64,000 bases of DNA. Source: CAWDVH01 sp963805705. GTDB taxonomy: Bacteria; Actinomycetota; Actinomycetes; Streptosporangiales; Streptosporangiaceae. A program made the translations under genes and the position numbers. Below, in pieces: positions 8,317 to 16,639 of the stretch. How positions within the stretch are numbered: the first letter of the stretch is position 1; the number at the start of each line of letters is the position of its first letter. Under the pieces are notes generated by a model. It had not been told where the DNA came from. It did no database searches and worked only from the letters and a program-made list of their open reading frames with translations. Where the stretch lies: contig CAWDVH010000001.1 of assembly GCA_963805705.1 (NCBI GenBank), forward strand, positions 1,488,001 to 1,552,000. The letters run 5' to 3'.

Positions 8317-8825
8317 GGCGCTGCCTCCGGATCGAAGAAATGATCTTCAATCGGAGTGCAGGGTTCCGTTCAGGTCTCTCTGCCTCGGCCGGTTCTTCCG
8401 GCCCAGGGCAGTTCCCAGGCTTGGCGCGGGCGATGGACCGATTCACCGCCGGTTCCCCCTCGTCAGGGGTCAGCGATTACTTCCGCTTCCTGCTTCACCG
8501 GGGCCTATCTCATCCCGCGGATCCGTAACCACGACCGGGTTTGCCTTATTGCCCCGGTCACTGTCGGCCAAGCTTCCCCAGCCGCCAGCGGTAGGTGTCA
8601 TCCCGCCCTCACTGGCGTCGGCGCCGTCCCCTGGCCTCACCGCCCAGCAGTCACCGCAGCCCGTTCTCGCCGCACTTACACCTCCCGGCCTCGGTAACAT
8701 CCCTCGCGGCAGATCCCAGCACCTGCGGTGGCGTGGATGCAACCCATATAGAAGCCGCTCCGGGGCGGCCAGGGCAACGCTCGGTGACGACTCGGCCATT
8801 GTTCAGTGACGGTGCGAGCCGCCCG

Positions 8826-8885
8826 CCAGGCTGCCGCGGCACTGACCAGGCTGCCGCGGCACTGCCCAGGCTGACGCGGCACTGA
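8826..8885. repeat. Three tandem copies of a 20-bp unit
   Basis: Unit CCAGGCTGCCGCGGCACTGA at 8826-8845, 8846-8865 and 8866-8885, with one difference in copy 2 and one in copy 3. It directly abuts the dispersed 61-bp repeat that follows. Confidence 0.85.
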
Positions 8886-8946
8886 CCAACCCGATGGATG
8901 TGGCAACCAACGGGTTGGGTGCCGTTGAAAGTCACAACCATCGGGT
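8886..8946. repeat. 61-bp dispersed repeat, copy A
   Basis: It contains a 33-bp core (8886-8918) bounded by perfect 8-bp inverted repeats CCAACCCG and CGGGTTGG, plus a 28-bp flank. The flank matches the second copy (61548-61608) only as reverse complement (24 of 28), whereas the core matches best in direct orientation (29 of 33, against 25 of 33 reversed). Both copies are intergenic. Confidence 0.75.
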
Positions 8947-8992
8947 TAGCATCCCGGCGGTTCGACGGCCGCCACGTCAGCCACGACTCACA

Positions 8993-9021
8993 GCCTGTGA
9001 CAATGAGCTATTGTCACAGGC
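8993..9021. promoter_or_regulatory. 29-bp palindrome abutting the recombinase-fold gene
   Basis: Arms GCCTGTGACAAT (8993-9004) and ATTGTCACAGGC (9010-9021) are perfect 12-bp inverted repeats around GAGCT. The right arm ends directly before the ATG at 9022. The geometry resembles both a tyrosine-recombinase core site and a repressor operator. It also occupies the expected ribosome site. Confidence 0.75.
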
Positions 9022-10098
9022 ATGTTGATAGCGGAAGCGATGACGGCCTACCTGGAGGCACTGCAGGCCCGAGGCCGGGGCCCGCACACGATCCGCGGGT
9101 ATCGCGGCGATCTCCATGGGCTCCTGGCCGTCGCGGGCGGCTCGATGGCATCGATTGATGACGCGGTAGTCGCCGCGTATGTCGCATTGCAGGCCGGGCT
9201 GGCGCCCGCCACCCGGGCCAGGCGCCTGGCCGCGCTACGGGGTTTCCTGACGTGGGCCACTTCATCCGGGCTGGTCACGGCACCGGCGCTGGCTGCGGCA
9301 TCCGGGCTGGTCACGGTGGATGTGTCGAAGGAGCGCTTCCCGGCCGGCGAGCAGCTGCCAGGCGCCAGCAGCTCCGGGCCGGTGACCGTGCGAGCCGGGG
9401 ATGTCGACGCGGCGCTCAGGATGATCCCGATATATGCCGACCGGGACCAGCTGCTGTTCGGCTTGCTGGCCCAGCTGGGCCTGCGTCCCGGTGAGGCACT
9501 CGCCCTCCAGGTGGAGGACGTCGACACCGACGAAGGCGTCCTGGATGTTCCTGGCTGGGGCGGCCGCCGGCGGCGGGTACTGATTGACGACAACGAGCTG
9601 CTGACGCGGATCCGCAACTGGCGGCAGGTTACTGGCTGGACGTCCGGGCCGCTGTTCCGCAGTCCCAGCGGCCGGGGCTCACTGCGCTATCAGTCCGTCG
9701 CGGAGCGGTGGTCCAGGTATGCCGCCCAGGCCGGAGTTCAGCTCACGCTCGGTGACCTGCGGCGGGCGCACAGCGCGGACCTGCTGGCGGGCGGGGTTCC
9801 GGAATGGGTCGTCCGCGACCGGCTCGGGCAGCGCACGGGCGAGCTACCCGGCGCGGGCGGGTCGCCGGACAGCGCAGATGCGGCCGTCCGTGCCTGGCGG
9901 ACGGCAAGGGCCGCGACAACCGGCCACGCGGCAACCGGCCACGCGGCAACCGGCCACGCGGCAACCGGCCACGCGGCAACCGGTCGCGCGACAACCGGCC
10001 ACGCGTCGGCCGGCCACGCGACGACGGCCCCCACGGCGGCTGCGGACCGCAGACCGGCGCAGCCGCCAGCGCGAGCGCCGCGCCGGGACGTCGGCTGA
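9022..10098 (+). CDS. Tyrosine-recombinase-fold protein, catalytically degenerate
   Basis: A 358-residue protein. The N-terminal SAM-like core-binding domain is visible (about 1-90: GRGPHTIRGYRGDL, then RARRLAALRGFLTWA), followed by a catalytic-type domain. Box I is intact (LGLRPGEALAL). The box II region reads LGDLRRAHSADLLAGG and LGQRT, so the first His is Gly, the usual LGH is LGQ, and no nucleophilic Tyr follows. The C-terminus instead becomes a low-complexity tail with tandem HAATG repeats. I infer a DNA-binding but recombination-dead protein. The gene starts right after a 29-bp palindrome, and its TGA overlaps the ATG of the MFS gene by one base (TGATG). Confidence 0.75.
   Translation: MLIAEAMTAYLEALQARGRGPHTIRGYRGDLHGLLAVAGGSMASIDDAVVAAYVALQAGLAPATRARRLAALRGFLTWATSSGLVTAPALAAASGLVTVDVSKERFPAGEQLPGASSSGPVTVRAGDVDAALRMIPIYADRDQLLFGLLAQLGLRPGEALALQVEDVDTDEGVLDVPGWGGRRRRVLIDDNELLTRIRNWRQVTGWTSGPLFRSPSGRGSLRYQSVAERWSRYAAQAGVQLTLGDLRRAHSADLLAGGVPEWVVRDRLGQRTGELPGAGGSPDSADAAVRAWRTARAATTGHAATGHAATGHAATGHAATGRATTGHASAGHATTAPTAAADRRPAQPPARAPRRDVG
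9919..10023. repeat. 15-bp tandem repeat encoding HAATG-type pentapeptides
   Basis: Six to seven copies of a unit close to CGGCCACGCGGCAAC inside the 3' end of the recombinase-fold gene. The first four are nearly identical and the later ones diverge. No spacers, so not a CRISPR array. Confidence 0.8.
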
Positions 10099-11396
10099 TG
10101 GCGGCCCCGCGGCCGAGGCCATCTGGGCGCCTGTCGGCCAACCGGGCGTTCCGCCTGCTGTGGGCCGGGCAGAGCGTCAATGAGCTCGGCAGCTTCATCA
10201 GCATGGTGGCGCTCCCGCTGCTCGCCGTCAGCCGCCTGAACGCCTCGACCCTGGATGTCGGCGCGCTGGAGGCCGTGCAGTGGATACCGACCGTGGTGAT
10301 CGGATTGCCGGCCGGAGCGCTGGTGGACCGCAGTCATCACCGGCGGCACATCATGATGGCCGCCAACGCCGGTCAGGCCGTGGCCCTGGCATCCGTCCCC
10401 GTGACAGCGGCAGCCGGCGTCCTCAGCCTCTTCACGCTGCTGGCCGCGGCCTTTGCCGCCGGCCTGTTCGGGATCTTCTTCCAGACCGCCTACTCGCCGT
10501 TCCTGCGCTCCATCGTGCCGCCCGACCAGCTCGTCGCCGCTAACGGGCGCCTGCAGAGCAGCTGGTCGGCCGCGCAGGTCAGCGGGCCCGCCATCGGCGG
10601 AGTGCTCGTGCAGGTGATCGGCGCGGCCAACGCCGTGATCGCCGACGCCGCCAGCTTCCTGGTCTCGCTCGTCTCTTTGTGGGCGATTCGCGCAGACGAG
10701 CCCATCACGTCCGCGCCGTCCCGCCAGCCGATGCGAAAGCAGATCCGCGGCGGTCTGCATCACCTGGGTGCCGATCCGCTGCTGCGCACGATGGCAATCG
10801 TGGGCGCGCTCGCGAACCTGCTGCTCACCGCCATCGGCGCGGTGGAGATCGTGTTCCTCGTCCGCAGCGTGGGAGTCACCGCCGGGAGCGTCGGGATCCT
10901 CCTGGCTACCGGCGGCATCGGCGGCCTGGCCGGTGCCCTGAGCGCCAGCCCCATAGAACACTGGCTGGGAACGCCGCTGACGGCCCGCAGCGCGCTGGCC
11001 TGCACCGCCCCCTTCGCGCTGCTCCTCGCGCTCACCTACCGCGGTGCCGCCCTGATCTTCTTCGCGCTCGGCGCGTTCGCGGCCAGTTTCGGCATCTCGG
11101 TGGCATCGATCATCTTCTCCAGCCTCCGTCAGGCCACCTGCCCGCCGCATTTGCTCGGCCGCGTCGGCGCCAGCTCTCAGCTGCTCACGGCGGTTACCAT
11201 CCCCATCGGCGCGATCGCGGGCGGAATCCTCGGGCAGCACATCGGCACCCGCTCGGCGATCCTGGCTGGTGCTATCGCCTACGCCGCCGTGGGCCTGGCC
11301 GCCAGCGTCAGCCCGCTGCGCCGCGCGCCCGAGCTCCGCCGCCCCGGCAGCGAGCGCGCCCTGCGCCAGGTGCCAGAAGAACTCTCTGCCCGCTGA
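10098..11396 (+). CDS. MFS transporter, 12-TM exporter of the MFS_3 / EntS-like type
   Basis: A 432-residue membrane protein with about 12 hydrophobic helices. It begins with NRAFRLLWAGQSVNELGSFI, the standard start of the MFS_3 (enterobactin-exporter-like, DHA3) group. The loop after TM2 carries GALVDRSHHRR, the motif A equivalent. A central loop with AIRADEPI separates the halves. The start at 10098 shares one base with the stop of the recombinase-fold gene, so the two are probably translated together. The substrate is unknown; related proteins export siderophores or macrolides. The short Arg-rich C-terminus is cytoplasmic. Confidence 0.88.
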   Translation: MAAPRPRPSGRLSANRAFRLLWAGQSVNELGSFISMVALPLLAVSRLNASTLDVGALEAVQWIPTVVIGLPAGALVDRSHHRRHIMMAANAGQAVALASVPVTAAAGVLSLFTLLAAAFAAGLFGIFFQTAYSPFLRSIVPPDQLVAANGRLQSSWSAAQVSGPAIGGVLVQVIGAANAVIADAASFLVSLVSLWAIRADEPITSAPSRQPMRKQIRGGLHHLGADPLLRTMAIVGALANLLLTAIGAVEIVFLVRSVGVTAGSVGILLATGGIGGLAGALSASPIEHWLGTPLTARSALACTAPFALLLALTYRGAALIFFALGAFAASFGISVASIIFSSLRQATCPPHLLGRVGASSQLLTAVTIPIGAIAGGILGQHIGTRSAILAGAIAYAAVGLAASVSPLRRAPELRRPGSERALRQVPEELSAR

Positions 11397-11496
11397 GCAG
11401 CCGGCCGCCGCACTGGGCCGCCTGACGGCCAGCCGGACGTCCATTCTTTGCCGATATGCGGATGCGCGCTCGGCAGGCTCGGGGTAGGACTGTCCC

Positions 11497-12105
11497 ATGC
11501 CGGAGCTCGCCCCGCCGACGACCCGCGTCCACGCCTCGTTCGTCGCGGCCGTCAAGGAATTCGATGCCGAAGGGGGCCGTGGCTCGGCCGACGACGCGAT
11601 GATCGCGCGTGAGATCCGCCTGCACGCGGGCCGCGGCGGGGAGGCGGCGGTCTTCAGCCGTTATGTCCGCTGGCTCCTCGACCAGGCCCTTGATGACTCA
11701 CCGCGCCCGGCGGGGCAGGTCCCCGCCACCACGCTGTGGTGGATCAGCGGCGATGAGTACCTGGGCCGGATCGCGATCCGCCACCGGCTCACGCCACGCC
11801 TGCGCGATTACGGTGGGCACATCGGGTACAACATCCGTCCCTCCGCGCGGCGGCGCGGGCACGCTACCGCGATGCTCGCCGCCGCGCTCCCCTTCGCGGC
11901 CAAGCTGGGTATCGACCCGGCCCTGGTCACCTGCGATCACGACAACATCGGCTCCCGCAAGGTGATCCTGGCCAATCATGGCGTGCTGGAAGGCCAGCGT
12001 GGCATCAAGCTCCGGTACTGGGTGCCGGCCACCCCGCTACCGCCGGCCACCCCACCCACGCCGGCGCCGCCCGCCGCACCCCCGCCGGCCACGCCGCTGC
12101 TCTAG
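11497..12105 (+). CDS. GNAT family N-acetyltransferase
   Basis: A 202-residue protein. The GNAT acetyl-CoA-binding motif A is clear: HIGYNIRPSARRRGHATAM (about residues 108-126), with the R-x-x-G-x-A pyrophosphate loop. It is followed by a helix and a CDHDNIGSRKVILANHG segment, typical of the RimJ/RimL-like or MSMEG-type group with SNxxSxxxxEKxG. The last 25 residues are a Pro/Ala/Thr repeat outside the fold. The acceptor is unknown. AGGA lies upstream of the ATG. It is convergent with the DUF885 gene, with only about 20 bases between the stops. Confidence 0.85.
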   Translation: MPELAPPTTRVHASFVAAVKEFDAEGGRGSADDAMIAREIRLHAGRGGEAAVFSRYVRWLLDQALDDSPRPAGQVPATTLWWISGDEYLGRIAIRHRLTPRLRDYGGHIGYNIRPSARRRGHATAMLAAALPFAAKLGIDPALVTCDHDNIGSRKVILANHGVLEGQRGIKLRYWVPATPLPPATPPTPAPPAAPPPATPLL

Positions 12106-12126
12106 CGGCCACCCGCGATCGTCCGG

Positions 12127-13845
12127 TCACAACGAGGCCAGCTCCTCAGTGAGGTCATCAAGGCCGAGGGAACCGAGCGACAATGCGGCCATATGCCACG
12201 ACTTGAGGTCGAGGTCGCCGCCGTGCGCCGCACGGGCTGCCGCGCGCCCGGCCAGCCAGGCGCGCTCGCCCAGCTTGTAGCTGATGGCCTGGCCGGGCGC
12301 GCTGAGATAACGCACGACCTCGCTGTCGATGAATGCCGCCTCACGGCCGCTATGCGCGGCGAAGAAGTCCCGCGCCAGCTCCGGTGTCCAGGTCTCGCCC
12401 GCGCCCATCGGCGAGTCGCCGGGCACCCTGAGCTCCAGGTGCATCCCGATGTCGATCACGACCCGGACGGCCCGCATCATCTGGGCGTCGAGATAGCCGA
12501 GCCGGGCGCCGGGGGCGGCCAGGTAGCCCATCTCGTCCATCAGGCGCTCGGCGTACAGCGCCCAGCCCTCGGAGCAGGCGCTCACGCCGCCCACGCTGGT
12601 CTGGTACATCGACAGCTGCTCAGACAGGTACTGCCACTGGGCCAGCTGCAGATGGTGCCCTGGCACCCCCTCGTGGTACCACACGCTGACCAGGTTCCAG
12701 AGCGGGAAACTGGTACGGCCCAGAGTCGGCAGCCAGGTCCGGCCGGGACGGGAGAAGTCCTGTGACGGCGCAGTGTAATACGGCGCGGCGGCACTGCCCG
12801 GCGGCGCAATGCGCGCCTCGACGGTCTTCAGGGGCTCGGCCAGGTCGAAGTGAGTGCCGTCAAGATCGGCGATGGCCTCGTCCATCATCTGCTGCAGCCG
12901 CAGCCGGATCTGCTCTACCCCTTCAACGGCCTCGCTGTGCTCGTCCAGGTACCGCATGGCCTCGATCGCGCCGGCGCCGGGCAGCACCTGCTGGGCCTCG
13001 CGGCGCATCTGCTCCCGCAGCGAGTGATACTCCGACCAGCCCCAGGCGTAGGCCTCCTGCGGGTCGAGATCGGCGCCGTTCCACTGGCGGGCCGAGATCC
13101 GGTAACGTTCCGCGCCGACGCCGTCCGGTGTGCCTTCTGCGCGCGGCAGGTAGTCAGCCACGAGCCAGCGGCGCAAGGCAGCCACGGACGACTCAGCGTC
13201 GGCGGCCGCTGAGTCCAGGTCGGCCCGCAATGCGGCCGGCACGTCGGCGGCGGCGGTGAAGTCGGCAAACCAGCCACGGCCATCCGCAGTAGCCGCCCAC
13301 TCGGCCAGCTGGTTCGCGACCGTGCGCACCTGCCGCGGCGCCGCCAGCAGGCCCCGGCGGGCGCCCTCCTCGAGCGAGGCGCGATAGCCCGGCAGCGCCT
13401 GGCTGACCCGCGCCATCCGGCGGGCGATGACGTCCCAGTCGGCTTCGGTAGCCGTCGGCATGATCAAGAACACGCCGCGGATCTGCTGCGCGGGCCCGAA
13501 GATGTTCGAGAGCGCGCGCAGGTGCTCCCCGTGCTCGCTCATGGCCAGGCCGGCCTCCAGGCGCTCGCGCAGCAACCGCGCGCACCGGCGCTCGTCCCCG
13601 TCCCCGGCCGCGGGCCCCGTCGCCCTGGCGACGGAGTCCAGCTTGGCCAGCGTCGAGCGGGCCAGCTCATCTTTGGCCTGCTGCCCGGCCGGGGACAGGT
13701 CGGGCAGACGATCATCGGCGGGACGCAGGCCGAGCCGCGTGGCGAGCAGCGGGTTGAGCTCGGAGAGCGAGCTGACATAGTCATCAGCCACGTCGCGCAC
13801 GGGTCGCGGACTGGGCTGCGGTGAGCTGGGCGTGGTATCCGGCAT
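12127..13845 (-). CDS. DUF885 family metallopeptidase-like protein
   Basis: A 572-residue cytoplasmic protein of the DUF885 family, thought to be zinc-dependent peptidases. The candidate metal site is YHEGVPGHHLQ (His/Glu about residues 388-395), and the downstream SEGWALYAERLMDEMG segment supplies a further conserved Glu. The N-terminal 200 residues are helical, and the C-terminus (SYKLGERAWLAGR) is also family-typical. The start is the ATG at 13843-13845; the longer frame runs to 14310 but lacks family similarity upstream. The substrate is unknown. Single gene with no operon partner. Confidence 0.82.
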   Translation of the reverse strand: MPDTTPSSPQPSPRPVRDVADDYVSSLSELNPLLATRLGLRPADDRLPDLSPAGQQAKDELARSTLAKLDSVARATGPAAGDGDERRCARLLRERLEAGLAMSEHGEHLRALSNIFGPAQQIRGVFLIMPTATEADWDVIARRMARVSQALPGYRASLEEGARRGLLAAPRQVRTVANQLAEWAATADGRGWFADFTAAADVPAALRADLDSAAADAESSVAALRRWLVADYLPRAEGTPDGVGAERYRISARQWNGADLDPQEAYAWGWSEYHSLREQMRREAQQVLPGAGAIEAMRYLDEHSEAVEGVEQIRLRLQQMMDEAIADLDGTHFDLAEPLKTVEARIAPPGSAAAPYYTAPSQDFSRPGRTWLPTLGRTSFPLWNLVSVWYHEGVPGHHLQLAQWQYLSEQLSMYQTSVGGVSACSEGWALYAERLMDEMGYLAAPGARLGYLDAQMMRAVRVVIDIGMHLELRVPGDSPMGAGETWTPELARDFFAAHSGREAAFIDSEVVRYLSAPGQAISYKLGERAWLAGRAAARAAHGGDLDLKSWHMAALSLGSLGLDDLTEELASL

Positions 13846-14067
13846 GGGCACAGTCTGCCGTGCCCGGCGCGAGGGGATCATGGCGGCCCGCCGGCTAATG
13901 CCTGCCCGGATGGCGCCCGCAGGCGTCCACATTCGACAATTCAAAACGGCTGATTTCGGTGCTCCATGCGTGGCCGCGGCCAACGCTGACCTGGGCCCTG
14001 CGTCATGCCACGGCGGGTCCCGGCCGGGCCGGCCCGGGGCATCCCGGCGGTCGGCACTTCTCCTGCC

Positions 14068-14256
14068 GTGCACAGCGGCGGGCGGCACGATCCGCGGCTG
14101 TGGGCGATCGACAGCATCGGCGTGATCCGCCACGCCGGGCAGGAGTTGCTGGTGGCGGTCCGCTGCGATGGCCAGCCGACGAGGTCGGCGGGAATTGCCC
14201 TGGACGAGGCAGTGGTCATGGCCGCGGCGACGCAGATGACCGCCCGCCCCTCCTGA
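14068..14256 (+). pseudogene. 3' fragment of a class A beta-lactamase-like serine hydrolase
   Basis: About 60 residues ending at TGA 14254-14256 resemble the C-terminal part of actinobacterial serine hydrolases of the beta-lactamase 2 type: LWAIDSIGVIRHAGQELLVA, then GIALDEAVVMAA. The KTG-like strand and the SxxK active site are missing, because upstream sequence loses similarity. I read it as a decayed remnant. The rest of the 13846-14391 gap shows nothing else. Confidence 0.45.
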
Positions 14257-14391
14257 GCAGGGCGACCGCTGGCCGCACGGGCAGGCCGGCTGAGCAGCGC
14301 TGCGCGGCAAATAGGCATAACGCTCCCGTCCGCGTGCCCCCGCCCCTCAGGCCAGCCGGATCCTGGGCCGGCCGGATCCTGGATTACCCGG

Positions 14392-16614
14392 CTATCCCGG
14401 CGGCAGCTCACGGCGCAAGATGTCGGCGACCGTATCGGTGGCGTCCACCAGGCCGTCGGTCGCCTCCGTCAGCGGGTCGCCGTCCTGGCCGGCGCCCGGA
14501 CGGACGGCGGCCAGGCCAGAGTGCAGCTGCCGCAGCGCAGGCAGTCGGCCAGGAGCCTCCAGCGTCCGCAGTGATCGCGCGAGCTCCCGTGTTGCCCCGG
14601 CCAGTCCCGCAGCGAGCCCGTCGAGCTGTGCCTGGGACTGTGGTGCCTGGGACTGTGGTGGCTGTGGCTGTGGTGGCTGCTGCTGCGCTTCCTGATCAGC
14701 CTGGCGAGACTGGATGGATCTGCGGTGCAGGCCGACGGCGGCATCCACGGTCAGCGCGGCCTGAGCCATCCGATGCCCGGCCGAGACCAAGGCCAGCGCC
14801 AGCTCGGCGGTCATCGGGGGTCGTGACGGCTCATCGGCCAGCCGGTCCGCGGACGCCTCGGCCTCGCTGCGGGCCCGGCGGGCGGCGAGCTTCAGGCCGC
14901 GCAGCCCGGCGGTCGCCGCGCTGTCCGGCCGGGAATACGCCCGCAGCAGAGCGCTGGCGTACCGGCCCTGGGCCTCGAAAAGACGGGCGAACTTCTCATT
15001 GGCCGACGAGCCTTCCCACGTCGGCCACGCCACGTAGGCCAGCAGCGCGAGCGCGGTGCCGACACCGGTGCCGATCAGGCGCGCCACCGCCGTCTGTACC
15101 GGCGGCAGGCCAAGCAGGGAAAGCAGCACGACCACGAAATCGGTCATGAAAATCGCATAGAGCAGGTAGTTGACCGTAAAGACGGCGTAGGCCGCGACCA
15201 GCGAGATGCTGATGCCGACCAGCAGGGCTCCGCTGCCCGCGCCCGCGAGCAGGGCGGTCGCCACCCCCAGGCTGGCCCCCGCGAGCGTGCCCGCCGCCCG
15301 CTGCAGGCCGCGGTAGAGAGTCGAGCTGTAGTCAGGCCGCAGGACGATGAAGATCGTCAGTACGGCCCAGTAACCATGGGCCAGCCCGGTGGCGTGGATG
15401 AGTATCTCGGCGACGCCGGTGACCGCGGCGAGCCGCAGGGCGTGCCGGCCGGCCTCCGAGGACGGCCCCAGGCTGGCCCGCAGGGTGAGCAGCACGGCCT
15501 GGAGGGCCGAGATGCGGGCGGCCATGTTCGCGCCGCGCCTGGGCGGCGGCCCGCCAGGCCGGCCGGGCTCGTCGTCATTCAGCCACCCCAGGATCCGGCA
15601 GCTGCTGCGCAGCTGGCCGAGCAGTGCGTCGCGCGCCCACTGCGATCGGGTGCCGGGCACCGGCGGTGCCGTGGCGATCTGCTTCCTGACCTGCTCGAGG
15701 AGAGCACCGCGCTCGGCCGGCCTGGCCATGATCGCCTCGGCTATCGTGCTCAGCGCCAGCGCGCTCGCGGCGAGGAATGCTCGCTGTCCCTCGTCGGAGC
15801 CGAGTGCCGTGAGCATAGAGCGGATGCGCTCGGCTTCACGTGCCAGGTCCACCAGGAGCAGCCGCGTCGCCGTCCGCATCAGGGGGTTGGGATCGGTGAC
15901 GGCCTCGGTGCCCGGCAGCGGGCCAGGCGGTGGCGGCCCTGGCCTGCCCTCGGCTAGGTCTCGCGCATAGTGGCTCAGCGCGCGGTAGGATCCGGCCAGC
16001 GCGGCGCGCTCCGCGCTGCCGCGGCTCAGCGCCCAGGAGGCGACGACCAGCGCGCCCTGCCACAGGCCGCCGGCCAGGACCAGGCCGGCCCGCAGCGCGG
16101 CCGGGCCTGGGCCAAGCGGAAGGGCGCTGGCGATGAGCAGCGCGACGGGCCACTGCAGGGCCACGACCATGGCGGTGGGCCCCAGGGTGGCGGTCAGCCC
16201 CACCAGGTAGGCCCAGATCATCACCACGGGTACCAGCAGCCACGGCTGACTGCCGGCCGCCGTGGCTCCCACGAAGGTCGAGACGGCCATCCCGGCGGCG
16301 GCGGCGACCACGGCCAGCACCCGGGTCCTGGTCACGCCGCGGAAGGCGACAAATCCCGCGGGCAGGGCGCCCAGGGCGGCGAACGTGCCCTCCTGGACAT
16401 GGCCGGTCGCGATCCCCAGGGCGAGCGGCGTGAGCACCCCCAGCGTGGCGCGGGCCGCCCGGCCGGGCGCCAGGTCGCGCCACCGGAACTGGCCGAAGTC
16501 CAGCCACCGGCGCGGGCTGACCCCCTCGGTCAGGTAGCTCTGGCTGGCGCGCAGCTCGGCCAGGAGGTGCGGAGGTTCCCTGGCCGGGCCCGGCTCGTCC
16601 GGCGGCGATGGCAT
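14392..16614 (-). CDS. FUSC family membrane protein
   Basis: A 740-residue protein with the FUSC architecture: two blocks of about five or six membrane helices (about residues 55-210 and 390-500), each followed by a cytoplasmic helical domain. The second block carries LTIFIVLRPDYSSTLYRGLQRAAGTLAG, split here by a cytoplasmic boundary and diagnostic of the family. Relatives include aromatic acid exporters (AaeB) and YccS; the transported substrate here is unknown. A Gln/Pro/Ser-rich low-complexity linker lies near residue 650. It ends 26 bases downstream of the malic enzyme gene on the same strand, so the two may be cotranscribed. Confidence 0.85.
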   Translation of the reverse strand: MPSPPDEPGPAREPPHLLAELRASQSYLTEGVSPRRWLDFGQFRWRDLAPGRAARATLGVLTPLALGIATGHVQEGTFAALGALPAGFVAFRGVTRTRVLAVVAAAAGMAVSTFVGATAAGSQPWLLVPVVMIWAYLVGLTATLGPTAMVVALQWPVALLIASALPLGPGPAALRAGLVLAGGLWQGALVVASWALSRGSAERAALAGSYRALSHYARDLAEGRPGPPPPGPLPGTEAVTDPNPLMRTATRLLLVDLAREAERIRSMLTALGSDEGQRAFLAASALALSTIAEAIMARPAERGALLEQVRKQIATAPPVPGTRSQWARDALLGQLRSSCRILGWLNDDEPGRPGGPPPRRGANMAARISALQAVLLTLRASLGPSSEAGRHALRLAAVTGVAEILIHATGLAHGYWAVLTIFIVLRPDYSSTLYRGLQRAAGTLAGASLGVATALLAGAGSGALLVGISISLVAAYAVFTVNYLLYAIFMTDFVVVLLSLLGLPPVQTAVARLIGTGVGTALALLAYVAWPTWEGSSANEKFARLFEAQGRYASALLRAYSRPDSAATAGLRGLKLAARRARSEAEASADRLADEPSRPPMTAELALALVSAGHRMAQAALTVDAAVGLHRRSIQSRQADQEAQQQPPQPQPPQSQAPQSQAQLDGLAAGLAGATRELARSLRTLEAPGRLPALRQLHSGLAAVRPGAGQDGDPLTEATDGLVDATDTVADILRRELPPG

Positions 16615-16639
16615 GCTGCCTGGCTGCTGACCGGCCCGG

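Larger units (their letters stand above)
8317..8992. other. Repeat-rich intergenic region
   Basis: About 675 bases with no convincing gene on either strand; the open frames here have no family features or good ribosome sites. It holds a 20-bp tandem repeat (8826-8885) and one copy of a 61-bp dispersed repeat (8886-8946). It may be a remnant of a lost gene region. Confidence 0.5.

Noticed and set aside
8996..9018. TGTGA...TCACA within the palindrome as a CRP site
   Set aside because: The half-sites are 13 bases apart, whereas CRP needs six; the longer 12-5-12 symmetry explains the sequence better.
9919..10023. Tandem repeat considered as a CRISPR array
   Set aside because: The 15-bp units are contiguous without unique spacers and code for a regular pentapeptide tail.
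9738..11555. 605-codon minus-strand frame
   Set aside because: Antisense shadow of the recombinase-fold and MFS genes, caused by high third-position GC; the + strand proteins have clear motifs.
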